Assembly (NCBI RefSeq): GCF_022669155.1
Contig: NZ_JALBVB010000050.1
Coordinates: 56,318 to 103,159, forward strand
Length of the DNA: 46,842 nucleotides
Direction: 5' to 3'
Source: Kineococcus sp. TRM81007
GTDB taxonomy: Bacteria > Actinomycetota > Actinomycetes > Actinomycetales > Kineococcaceae
The translations under genes were made by a program, and so were the position numbers. The notes beneath the pieces were generated by a model, which did no database searches, was not told the origin of the DNA, and worked only from the letters and a program-made list of their open reading frames with translations. Shown piece after piece: positions 9,489 to 16,423 of the stretch; within the stretch, counting starts at the first letter, position 1; every line of letters starts with the position of its first letter.

Positions 9489-10157
9489 TCAGGCGGTGGT
9501 CGTGGCGGTCGGCTCGGCGGTCGGGCTGGCGGTCGGCTCAGCGGTCGGCTCAGCGGTGGGCTCAGCGGTGGGCTCAGCGGTGGGTTCGCCACCCTCCTCC
9601 CCGTCGCCCTCGCCGCTGTCGGCGCTGACGCGGGTGGCGGTGGGGCCGTCGGTGCCGCGGGTGCCCTTGAGGTTGACGTGGTCGCCGACGGCGATCCCGG
9701 CCAGTTCGGCCGGGGCGTCGTCGCGGACGATCTTCGCGCCCTCGGCGACGGTCACGGTGAACTCCGTGCCGCGCAGGTCCTTGGCGCGGCCGCCGCGCAC
9801 GGTGATCGTCAGGGTGCGCGCGGCGGTGTCGACGGCGCTGACCGTGCCGTGGACGACGAGGACGTTCTTGGCGCCGCGGGAGCCGCGGGTGATGCGCGGG
9901 GCCGGGGCGCTGGTGCTCGTGGCGGTCGGCGTGGCGGTGGGGGCGCCGGTCGGGGTCGCCGTGGGCTCCGCGGTGGCGGTGGGCTCCGCGGTGGCGGTGG
10001 GCTCCGCGGTGGCGGTGGGCTCCGCGGTGGCGGTGGCCGTCGCGGTGGGGCTCGCCGTCGGCTTCGCCTTGGGTGCCGCGAGCGCGGCGCCGGTGGTGGG
10101 CACGGCCAGGGCCGCGGCGAGGACGGCGGTGAGGGTGAGGGTGGTGGTGCGGCGCAA
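9489..10157 (-). CDS. Secreted Pro/Thr/Glu-repeat protein with a DUF5666-like core
   Basis: A 222-residue exported protein. It has a Sec signal peptide (about 1-28, ending near GAALAAPKA), an AEPTAT-repeat stalk, a folded core of about 75 residues (VLVVHGTVSAVDTAARTLTI... VGDHVNLKGT) resembling DUF5666/OB-type beta domains, and a C-terminal AEPT repeat tail. No sortase motif or membrane anchor is seen. The start is TTG at 10157, preceded by AGGAGGA at 7 bases; this is the only start that gives a clean signal peptide. The Shine-Dalgarno lies directly against the 3' end of a cyclic-di-GMP riboswitch, so expression is likely tuned by that second messenger. A matrix or surface role is plausible. 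Confidence 0.82.
   Translation of the reverse strand: MRRTTTLTLTAVLAAALAVPTTGAALAAPKAKPTASPTATATATAEPTATAEPTATAEPTATAEPTATPTGAPTATPTATSTSAPAPRITRGSRGAKNVLVVHGTVSAVDTAARTLTITVRGGRAKDLRGTEFTVTVAEGAKIVRDDAPAELAGIAVGDHVNLKGTRGTDGPTATRVSADSGEGDGEEGGEPTAEPTAEPTAEPTAEPTASPTAEPTATTTA
9535..9582 (-). repeat. Four 12-bp tandem repeats (AEPT tail)
   Basis: Four 12-base units, the last three identical, encode the Ala-Glu-Pro-Thr tail of the secreted repeat protein. Copy number changes would keep the reading frame. Confidence 0.85.
9963..10034 (-). repeat. Four identical 18-bp tandem repeats (stalk)
   Basis: Four identical 18-base units encode the six-residue Thr-Ala-Glu-Pro-Thr-Ala repeat of the N-terminal stalk. 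Perfect identity suggests recent expansion. Confidence 0.88.
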
Positions 10158-10170
10158 CGTTCTTCCTCCT

Positions 10171-10245
10171 GGGTAGCCGGGCCGCCTCAGCGGGTGAGGC
10201 CCCTGTGCTTTGCGTCCCCGCCTCGCGGCGGGTTTGCCCTTGTCC
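10171..10245 (-). promoter_or_regulatory. Cyclic-di-GMP-I (GEMM-I) riboswitch
   Basis: The minus-strand leader holds the GEMM-I landmarks in order: GGGCAAACC, a GC-rich P2 hairpin, GGGACGCAAAGCACAGGGGCC, a second hairpin (CCTCACCCGCTGAGG), and GGCCCGGCTACC, which closes the aptamer. The AGGAGG of the downstream TTG gene begins immediately after it, which favours control of translation initiation. A further 9-bp hairpin (10246-10269) lies just upstream. The call rests on motif recognition; covariance-model scoring would settle it. Confidence 0.85.
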
Positions 10246-10309
10246 GGTGGGCACGTGGAGGTGCCCACCGCCCACCGTGCGGGACGGGAGGGGGTGGTGT
10301 CGAGCGGCC

Positions 10310-11392
10310 TCACCCGGTCGGGGGTGCGTCGTGCTCCGGGGGCACCGCGTCGCCGCTGCCGGTGGCCGCGCGCACGGCGGCGGCGCGGCGGACGGGGTCG
10401 ACGAGCACGTCGACGGCGTCGACCCACTGCTCGACGGCCCCCACGCCCGGCGGCAGCGCCCGCGCGGCCGCGTCGCGCACCGCGCCCAGCACCGCGGGGA
10501 CCAGGCCGGGGTCGACGCACCGGAACGGGCGGTCGTGGAAGGGGACGGTCGCGGTGGGGGTGGTGGGCAGGCCTGTGGTGCGCTGCAGGTGCAGCAGGTG
10601 CTCCAGCGCTTCGCACAGCGCGGCCTGCCGCTGCGGCCAGTCGCCGGCGGCGAGGGCCGCCGCCAGCGCGGGTACGGCGACGGACGCGCGGGGCAGCGCC
10701 GTGAACGCGGTGCCGGCCCACTTGGGGTACGGCGGCCAGCGCTGTTCGAGGAGGAAACCCAGGTGGACGGCGGTGCGCACCAGCCGGGCGGTGACCACGC
10801 GGGAACCGAGGTCGTCGCCGACCTGCCCGGTGCGGCCGACGAACGGCAGTTCCTGGTCGAGCCGCTGCCAGTCGCAGGCCACGACGTGGTGCTGCACGTC
10901 GTCCGGGTAGCGGGCGAGGCGTTCGCGCAACCGGGTGGTGCGCCCGTCGGTGTCGGCGAACAGCGGGCCCGCGGTCAGTTCCAGGACGGACTGGCCGGTG
11001 GGGACGAGCCAGTCGGCCGGGCTCCAGGGGCGGGTGACGTCCACGCCGAGGCGTGCGGTGGCGAACGCGTCGGGGTCGGCGACCTCGACGCGGTGCGCGG
11101 GGCGCGGGTCCCAGGTGGTGGGGAACCGGGTGGGCAGGCCGGCGAACTCCTCGGGGAGCTCCGCCGCGAGGAACTCGTCCACCTCGGCGACGCGGGCGGC
11201 GGGCACCAGCAGCGTCAGCCGCAACCCCCAGTCGTGGTCGCGGGAGGTGGCGTCGTCCAGGCCGAGGACGTCGGAACCGGTGCCGAGGCGGCCCGCGGCG
11301 TGCGGCAGGCCGGGGAACGAGCGGTGCAGCAGGGGGCCGACGGCCCGCTCCCAGTAGGCGCGGGCGAGGTCGGCCCCGTTCGCGACGGTCAC
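10310..11392 (-). CDS. DUF4037-family protein (nucleotidyltransferase-like)
   Basis: A 360-residue soluble protein. The region GTGSDVLGLDDATSRDHDWG near the N-terminus has the GSD...DxD pattern of nucleotidyltransferase-fold proteins, and the length and C-terminal helical part fit DUF4037. The substrate is unknown; some relatives resemble aminoglycoside nucleotidyltransferases, but resistance cannot be inferred. The GTG at 11392 overlaps the stop of the acetyltransferase upstream (GTGA), so the two are co-translated. A reading that starts further upstream only shadows the neighbouring gene. Confidence 0.85.
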   Translation of the reverse strand: MTVANGADLARAYWERAVGPLLHRSFPGLPHAAGRLGTGSDVLGLDDATSRDHDWGLRLTLLVPAARVAEVDEFLAAELPEEFAGLPTRFPTTWDPRPAHRVEVADPDAFATARLGVDVTRPWSPADWLVPTGQSVLELTAGPLFADTDGRTTRLRERLARYPDDVQHHVVACDWQRLDQELPFVGRTGQVGDDLGSRVVTARLVRTAVHLGFLLEQRWPPYPKWAGTAFTALPRASVAVPALAAALAAGDWPQRQAALCEALEHLLHLQRTTGLPTTPTATVPFHDRPFRCVDPGLVPAVLGAVRDAAARALPPGVGAVEQWVDAVDVLVDPVRRAAAVRAATGSGDAVPPEHDAPPTG

Positions 11393-11820
11393 GCCGGGCG
11401 GGGCGGCGGGTCGAAGCGGCCCAGCCAGCGCCCCACGACCCGACTCATCCCGCCCTCCTGCGGGGAGAACCCCAAGCCCCCGTAGAACTCCCCCGCGTCG
11501 TCGGTGAACAGGGCGACGTGCTGCCCGGGCACGGTCTGCACCAGCCGCCGCACCACCTCCGAGCCGATCCCGCGGTGCCGGTGCGCGGTGGCGGTCCACA
11601 CGTCGACGAGGTAGGCGTTGCCGACCCCGTCGCTGAGCAGGCGGCCCATCGCCACGACGCGCCCGCCGTCGAGGGCGAACACCGTCGCGTGGGAGTTCTC
11701 GCACGAGCGCCGCAGCTCGTCGGGGGTGCGGCCGTTGTGGAAGCCGTCCTCGCGCAGCGCCGCGTCCAGGGCGCCGAAGTCGACGCGGGCGAGGTCGGCG
11801 GTGAGCTCCGGGTCGGTCAC
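11389..11820 (-). CDS. GNAT-family N-acetyltransferase
   Basis: A 143-residue GCN5-type acetyltransferase. The acetyl-CoA pyrophosphate-binding loop is HRHRGIGSEVV, followed by the FYGGLGFSP element usual at the end of the fold. I chose the GTG at 11820 because CACGCT lies 6 bases before it, matching other apparently leaderless genes in this window; an alternative GTG at 11868 would add 16 residues. Its stop overlaps the start of the DUF4037 gene. The acceptor substrate is unknown. Confidence 0.85.
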   Translation of the reverse strand: MTDPELTADLARVDFGALDAALREDGFHNGRTPDELRRSCENSHATVFALDGGRVVAMGRLLSDGVGNAYLVDVWTATAHRHRGIGSEVVRRLVQTVPGQHVALFTDDAGEFYGGLGFSPQEGGMSRVVGRWLGRFDPPPRPA

Positions 11821-11886
11821 GACGCGAGCGTGGCGGCCGCGCGGCGGGGTGGCAACCGGGTTTCCCACCCCGGGTGCCGGGCCGCG

Positions 11887-12234
11887 TCACCCCGCGGCCA
11901 CCACCCGCACCACCCCGGTCATGTGCGGGTGGACGCTGCACACGTAGGGGTGCTCACCGGCCGCGGTGAAGGTGTGGCGGAAGGTGCCGCCCCCGACGAT
12001 GCCGCTGTCGAAGCCGTCACCCCGCACCTGGTGCAGGATCCCCCCGTCGTCGAAGACCCACTCGACCGCGTCGCCGCTGCGGACCTCGACCTCGGCGGGG
12101 TCGAAGGCGATGTCCCGCACCACGACGCTGACCGCCGGCGGTGCCGGCGCCGCCGCGCTCCCCCGCCCGCAGGACGCGGCGGCGGCCGCGCCCGGGGCCG
12201 TCAGCAGCGCTCCCAGCAGCGCCCGGCGCCTCAC
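11887..12234 (-). CDS. Amicyanin-like cupredoxin, copy 2
   Basis: A 115-residue exported type 1 blue copper protein. Copper ligands are visible as His 68 (ILHQV), Cys 99, His 102 and Met 105 in YVCSVHPHMTG. The Arg-rich N-terminus and the Cys at position 22 suggest an exported lipoprotein, though the lipobox (AASC) is weak. The GTG at 12234 overlaps the stop of cupredoxin copy 1 by 4 bases. The two share the WVFDDGG...H core and are clear paralogues of the same length. In mau systems amicyanin (MauC) accepts electrons from methylamine dehydrogenase, which is the likely role here. It appears to be the last gene of the mau transcription unit. Confidence 0.88.
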   Translation of the reverse strand: MRRRALLGALLTAPGAAAAASCGRGSAAAPAPPAVSVVVRDIAFDPAEVEVRSGDAVEWVFDDGGILHQVRGDGFDSGIVGGGTFRHTFTAAGEHPYVCSVHPHMTGVVRVVAAG

Positions 12235-12578
12235 CCCTCGACGGTGACCGTGCCGGTCATGTCCGGGTGGGGGGTGCAGTGGTAGCCGAACTCCCCCGCC
12301 TCGGTGAACGTGTACGTGTAGGTGCCGCTGGTCAGCAGTTCGCTCTCCAGGCCGGGCAGGTCGTCGCCCACGACGTCGTGCGGCATGCCGCCGTCGTCGA
12401 AGACCCACTCGACGGTCTGGCCCTCCTGCACGGTGATCTCCGCGGGCGTGAACCGCATGTCCTTCACCTCCACGCGCACCACCGGCTGGCCGTCGCCGTC
12501 GGCCACGGCGTCGCTGCCGCCGCAGGCGGTCAGGGACGCGGCCAGCAGCAGGGCGGGGAGGAGGACGGGCTTCTTCAC
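12231..12578 (-). CDS. mauC: Amicyanin-like cupredoxin lipoprotein, copy 1 (MauC-like)
   Basis: A 115-residue lipoprotein cupredoxin. The signal peptide ends in the lipobox LTAC (Cys 19). Copper ligands are His 67 (GMPHDV), Cys 101, His 104 and Met 107 in YHCTPHPDMTG, which is almost the amicyanin signature. Amicyanin carries electrons out of methylamine dehydrogenase. I prefer the GTG at 12578, which follows GAGAGG at 7 bases; an ATG at 12593 that overlaps the oxidase stop is an alternative adding five residues. It sits directly after the multicopper oxidase and before its paralogue. Lipid anchoring suits an organism with no periplasm. Confidence 0.88.
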   Translation of the reverse strand: MKKPVLLPALLLAASLTACGGSDAVADGDGQPVVRVEVKDMRFTPAEITVQEGQTVEWVFDDGGMPHDVVGDDLPGLESELLTSGTYTYTFTEAGEFGYHCTPHPDMTGTVTVEG

Positions 12579-12589
12579 GTGGGGACCTC

Positions 12590-14215
12590 TCATCGGACGT
12601 AGCGCATGTTGGCCGTCATGCCGGCCTCGAAGTGGTAGACGTTGTGGCAGTGGAACATCCACTCACCGGGGTTGTCGGCGTCGAAGTCGATGCTCATCGA
12701 CTGCCCCGGCAGCACGAGGGCGGTGTCCTTGCGCAGCCCGCCGTACTCGGGGATCGCGAAGGTGTGCCCGTGGGTGTGCATCGGGTGCCACATGGACGTG
12801 GTGTTGTTCATGGTGATGCGGACGCGCTCGCCCTCGCGCATGACGAGGTTCCCGGCGTCGGCTCCCGCCATGCCCCAGGCGTACCGGCCCTCGACCTCGA
12901 TGAGGTCGATCGAGTAGGAGCGGTCGGGTTCGCGCTGCTCCAGCACGGACCGGGCGGCGGGGCGCATCGCGCTCTCCAGCACCAGCCGGCCGGACAGTTC
13001 CGGCAGGTCCGGCACCGTGGCGAGGGAACCGGCGGAGCCGGTGGCGTCCCGGGTGCGCAGGACGGCGGCGGCGTGCCCGCTGCGGCCCTCGACCACCGCC
13101 ACGACGGGCCAGGCGCCCGAGCGCGCCGTGACGAGCACGTCGTAGCGCTGCGCCGACCCGATGACGAGGGCGTCGGTGACCACGGGTTCCACGTCGAAGC
13201 CGTCCGCCGCGATCACGGTCATCTCGTGCCCGGCCACCGCGACGCGGTAGGCGGTCTCGGCGGCGGCGTTGACCAGGCGCAGGCGCACGCGGGCGCCCGG
13301 TGCGGCCTCCAGGACGGCGGGGTCCTCGGGGGGACGGCCGTTGACCAGGTGCAGCGGGTAGGTGATGTGCCCCGTCATGCCGCCGAGCGCGTCGGAACGG
13401 CCGTGGTCGCCCGCGACGAGGCCGGCGGCGGTCGCGGCCTCGCTCGCCGAGGGGGTGGCCGGCGCGGCGGCGCCGTGACCGGCGTGGCCGGCGTGGCCGC
13501 CGTGCCCGCCCGTGAGCGCGGGGTTCAGCGCCTGCAGGACGGCGTCCGGGGTGGTCCCCAGCCCGTCGACCCAGTCGTCGAGGACGACGACGAACTCCTC
13601 GTCGGCACCGGAGGAGTCCTCGGGGTCCTCCACGACCAGCGGGCCGAGCATCGCCCGGTCGGACTGCATCCCGGAGTGCGAGTGGTACCAGTAGGTCCCC
13701 GGGTCGGGGACGATGAAGTCGTACGTGAACTCCGCGCCGGGGGCGATCGCCTCCTGGGTCGCGGGCGCGGCGCCGTCCATGTCGTTGCGGCAGGCGATGC
13801 CGTGCCAGTGCACCGTGGTGCTCTCGGCGAGCTCGTTGCGGACGACGGCCCGCAACCGGTCACCGCGCCCGACGCGGATCTCCGGGGCGGCCAGGCCGTC
13901 GCCGTACACCCACGTGTCCACGGCGCGTCCGGCGAGGTCCACGGTCGCCGCCCGCGCGACGAGGCCGACCTCGACGGTGCGCCCGGAGGCGCTGCGGCGG
14001 GCCTCGGCGGCGGCGACCTCGGGGTCGGTCGCGGCCACGAGGTCCAGGGCGGGTGCGCTGGGGCCGGGATCGGCCCGTCCCTCGCTGCCGCAGCCAGCGA
14101 GCGCGACCCCGGTGCCGGCCGCCCCGGCGAGCAGCAGGCCGCGACGGCCCACGAGGGGTCCTGCCGGCAGCAGCGGGGAGCGTCCCCACCGCTGCCGGCG
14201 GGCGGCTGCCCTCAT
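12590..14215 (-). CDS. Tat-exported multicopper oxidase lipoprotein
   Basis: A 541-residue laccase-like oxidase that should couple one-electron oxidation of a donor to reduction of O2 to water. All four copper motifs are present: TVHWHG, TYWYHSH, HPMHTHGH and HCHNVYHFEAGM, the last giving the type 1 Cys, His and axial Met. A twin-arginine signal (GRRGLLLAG) and lipobox LAGC (Cys 42) predict export folded and lipid-anchored. A His-rich loop (GGHGGHAGHAGHG) may hold extra copper. The ATG at 14215 overlaps the mauB stop by 4 bases. Lying between mauB and two cupredoxins, it could be the terminal oxidase for electrons leaving MADH, or could take part in TTQ maturation. Both are inference. Confidence 0.92.
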   Translation of the reverse strand: MRAAARRQRWGRSPLLPAGPLVGRRGLLLAGAAGTGVALAGCGSEGRADPGPSAPALDLVAATDPEVAAAEARRSASGRTVEVGLVARAATVDLAGRAVDTWVYGDGLAAPEIRVGRGDRLRAVVRNELAESTTVHWHGIACRNDMDGAAPATQEAIAPGAEFTYDFIVPDPGTYWYHSHSGMQSDRAMLGPLVVEDPEDSSGADEEFVVVLDDWVDGLGTTPDAVLQALNPALTGGHGGHAGHAGHGAAAPATPSASEAATAAGLVAGDHGRSDALGGMTGHITYPLHLVNGRPPEDPAVLEAAPGARVRLRLVNAAAETAYRVAVAGHEMTVIAADGFDVEPVVTDALVIGSAQRYDVLVTARSGAWPVVAVVEGRSGHAAAVLRTRDATGSAGSLATVPDLPELSGRLVLESAMRPAARSVLEQREPDRSYSIDLIEVEGRYAWGMAGADAGNLVMREGERVRITMNNTTSMWHPMHTHGHTFAIPEYGGLRKDTALVLPGQSMSIDFDADNPGEWMFHCHNVYHFEAGMTANMRYVR

Positions 14216-15537
14216 CCGCGGGCCTCGGGCGCGAGCAGGCCGGACACGTCGTCGACGTTGCCGGTGACCTCGACCGAGCTCTTCTCGGTGCCGGTGGCGG
14301 CGTCGAACCCCTTGAGCAGGGTCGGTGCCTCCCCGTCGGCCTCGGGGCCCTCCCCCAGCACGTAGAGGGTGGTGCCGGCGGTGTCGAACGCGAAGGAGTC
14401 CAGGGAGCTCATCCCCAGGGACTCCAGCGTCAGGGTCGCCACCGGGTCCAGGCCGGCCGCGTCGCGCAGCTGCACCTGCACGACGTCGCCGCCGCGGGCG
14501 GAGTGCGGGTGGACGGCGCTGTCGGTGTAGGCGACGGCGATGCGCGTGGCGTCCGCGTTCACGGCCGTGTCCGCGAACCGGCCGGAGTCGACGCCGACGT
14601 TGCCCAGGGGCGCCTGGGGCTGCTCGGGCAGACCCCGGGAGAAGTCGAACAGGTAGGCGTCGCCGTTCGCGCCCACCAGCAGCCCGGCGTCCACGGCCCC
14701 GGCGGTGCTGGCCTCCCGGTTGCTGACGAAGTCCTCGGGCAGGACCTCGGCGCGGCCGGCTTCGACGGGCACGCCGTCCTCGCCGATGGTGATGCGCACG
14801 AGTTCCCGGGAACCCTCGCAGACGGAGTAGACGTCGTGGCCCACGACCCACGTGAAGGGGCCGCACCCGACGAGCGGCAGCATGCCGCTCTGCTCACCGG
14901 CCGCCAGGTCCACGACGCGCAGGCCGTACATGCCGTCGTCCCAGGTCACGAAGTACTGGCGGTCGGCCGTGACGGCGTGCGAACCGTCGCGGGAGTGGAC
15001 CCGCGCGGTGTCGGGCAGCTCGATCTCCTGCGGGTCCAGGAGGTCCCCGGAGTAGCGCGAGACGACGAAGTCGGCCTGCCCGCGGTTCCCGCGGGGTCGC
15101 CACACCTCGGCGGCCAGCACCGCGGGCTCGTCGGAGGACTCGGTGACGAAGGCGTGCACGACCGGGTCCCAGATCCCGGGGCCGGTGGCGATGCGCGACT
15201 CCACGACACCGGTGGCCGGGTCGACGACGTCCCACACGTACTCCAGACCGCCGGAGCCGCTCTCCCGGGTGACCATGCGGTCGGCGGGGACCGGGGGGAT
15301 CTCGCTGACGTGCAGCGGTTCGGGGATCGTGTCGCCGATCTCCTGGTCGTTCGCGCCGAGGGAGATCCCCTCCCCCGGCGTGGTGTACGGCGGCGGGCTG
15401 AACGTCGGTTCGCCGGCGGCCGGCGCGGCCGCCGCGGCGGATCCGGCCGGTTCGTCGTCGCCGGTGCAGCCGGTCGCCAGGACCACCGCCACCAGGGGCG
15501 CGGCCAGCGCCGCGGCGCGTGCTCTGCTGAGCTTCAC
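14212..15537 (-). CDS. mauB: Amine dehydrogenase large subunit (MauB-like lipoprotein)
   Basis: A 441-residue exported beta-propeller protein resembling the heavy chain of methylamine dehydrogenase. Supporting stretches include WDVVDPATGVVESRI and a Cys pair in GCGPFTWVVGHDVYSVCEGS, which matches the equivalent propeller blade of MauB as I recall it. The length is close to that of known heavy chains. The N-terminus is a signal peptide with a lipoprotein-like Cys 24 (VLATGC), so the enzyme is probably tethered to the outer face of the membrane. The GTG at 15537 has AAAGG upstream. A 14-bp hairpin separates it from the mauF-like gene. Substrate (methylamine or a larger amine) cannot be told from sequence by eye. 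Confidence 0.85.
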   Translation of the reverse strand: MKLSRARAAALAAPLVAVVLATGCTGDDEPAGSAAAAAPAAGEPTFSPPPYTTPGEGISLGANDQEIGDTIPEPLHVSEIPPVPADRMVTRESGSGGLEYVWDVVDPATGVVESRIATGPGIWDPVVHAFVTESSDEPAVLAAEVWRPRGNRGQADFVVSRYSGDLLDPQEIELPDTARVHSRDGSHAVTADRQYFVTWDDGMYGLRVVDLAAGEQSGMLPLVGCGPFTWVVGHDVYSVCEGSRELVRITIGEDGVPVEAGRAEVLPEDFVSNREASTAGAVDAGLLVGANGDAYLFDFSRGLPEQPQAPLGNVGVDSGRFADTAVNADATRIAVAYTDSAVHPHSARGGDVVQVQLRDAAGLDPVATLTLESLGMSSLDSFAFDTAGTTLYVLGEGPEADGEAPTLLKGFDAATGTEKSSVEVTGNVDDVSGLLAPEARG

Positions 15538-15566
15538 GTGGGGGACACCTTTCGTCGGTCGAGGGG

Positions 15567-15600
15567 CCGCGGCCGGCGGGTGGTCGCCCGCCGGCCGCGG
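15567..15600 (-). other. Strong hairpin inside the mau operon
   Basis: Perfect 14-bp arms (15567-15580 and 15587-15600) with a 6-base loop lie between the mauF-like stop and the mauB start, 2 bases past the stop codon. It may act as a partial terminator or an RNA stabiliser that sets the ratio of accessory to structural proteins. Confidence 0.65.
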
Positions 15601-15601
15601 T

Positions 15602-16423
15602 TCACAGCACCGCTGCCGCTGCGGCGCCGGCCAGCAGCGCCAGGGCCGCCCCGCCCAGCAGGCGGGCGGGGTTGTCCAGCAGGAGCGTGCGCCCCAGGTG
15701 CCGGTCGAGCTCCCCGCGGCGGGCGCTGGGGAGCGCCGCCCAGGAGGAGACCGTGCGCCCCAGGGCCATCAGGGCCCAGCCCAGGGCTCCCCACCACGGG
15801 GAGCCGGCGAGCAGGACGGCGAGGGTGAGCAGGTAGAAGGCGGTGGTGCGGATGAAGATGAGGTACCCGGGGCCGATGAGGGCACCGAACCCGAGGGCGA
15901 CCAGGCGCGGCTGGTACCGGCGCCGCCACCCCGCCGGGACCTGCCGGGAGCGCTGCGGGTGGGGCAGGGTGACCAGGCGCATCTCGTGCAGCGCGTACGC
16001 GGCGGCGACCGCGGCCCAGCCGAGGAAGCCCCACGACGTCGGGACGCGCGCGACGAGGTCCTGCAGGACCCCGCCGAGCGCACCGACCGCGGCTCCCGTG
16101 GGGATCGCCGTGAGCAGCAGTCCCAGCGTGTACCAGAGGATCCGTCGTGCGGGTGTCGAGCGCCCGCGGACCGCGGGCTTGGGCGCCACCGTGGTGGCGA
16201 CCAGCGAGTAGCCTCAAGGCGACCAGCTGGCCCCGATCCCCGAGAGCAGCGCGGCGGGCAGGACGAGCAGTCCCCACGAGGGGTGCGGCTCCACCAGCGC
16301 CGCCAGGACCAGCCCCGCCACCAGCGCCGACGCCCACGCACCGAGCCTGGCCCGGCGGCCGTACGCCGCCGCGACGGGGGGTTTCGAGAACGCCTGCGCC
16401 GGGCGCGTGCCGGAGGGGATCAC
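15602..16423 (-). CDS. mauF: MauF-like membrane protein interrupted by one in-frame TGA
   Basis: One reading frame of 273 codons holds a single TGA at codon 70 (16214-16216). Codons 1-69 start with GTG overlapping the mauA stop and encode two membrane helices. Codons 71-273 continue in the same frame with about five more helices and no other stop. The context is GASWSP-TGA-GYSLVATT. The CcdA/DsbD-type redox membrane family has 'SPC' at this kind of position, so the missing residue is plausibly Cys or selenocysteine. Place in the operon, length and topology fit MauF, needed for MADH maturation, although I cannot align it. Alternatives are a nonsense mutation, a sequencing error, or two cistrons with re-initiation at GTG 16189, which has no Shine-Dalgarno. 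Confidence 0.7.

Noticed and set aside
15602-16189. A separate 195-residue gene starting at GTG 16189
   Set aside because: It is in the same frame as codons 1-69 of the mauF-like gene, has no Shine-Dalgarno, and the two halves look like one protein. Kept as an alternative within that entry.
16190-16213. A textbook bacterial SECIS element right after the mauF-like TGA
   Set aside because: A hairpin exists, but its CACG loop lacks a G in the first two positions, and the second hairpin's loop is about 42 nt away. I do not call a SECIS element from this.
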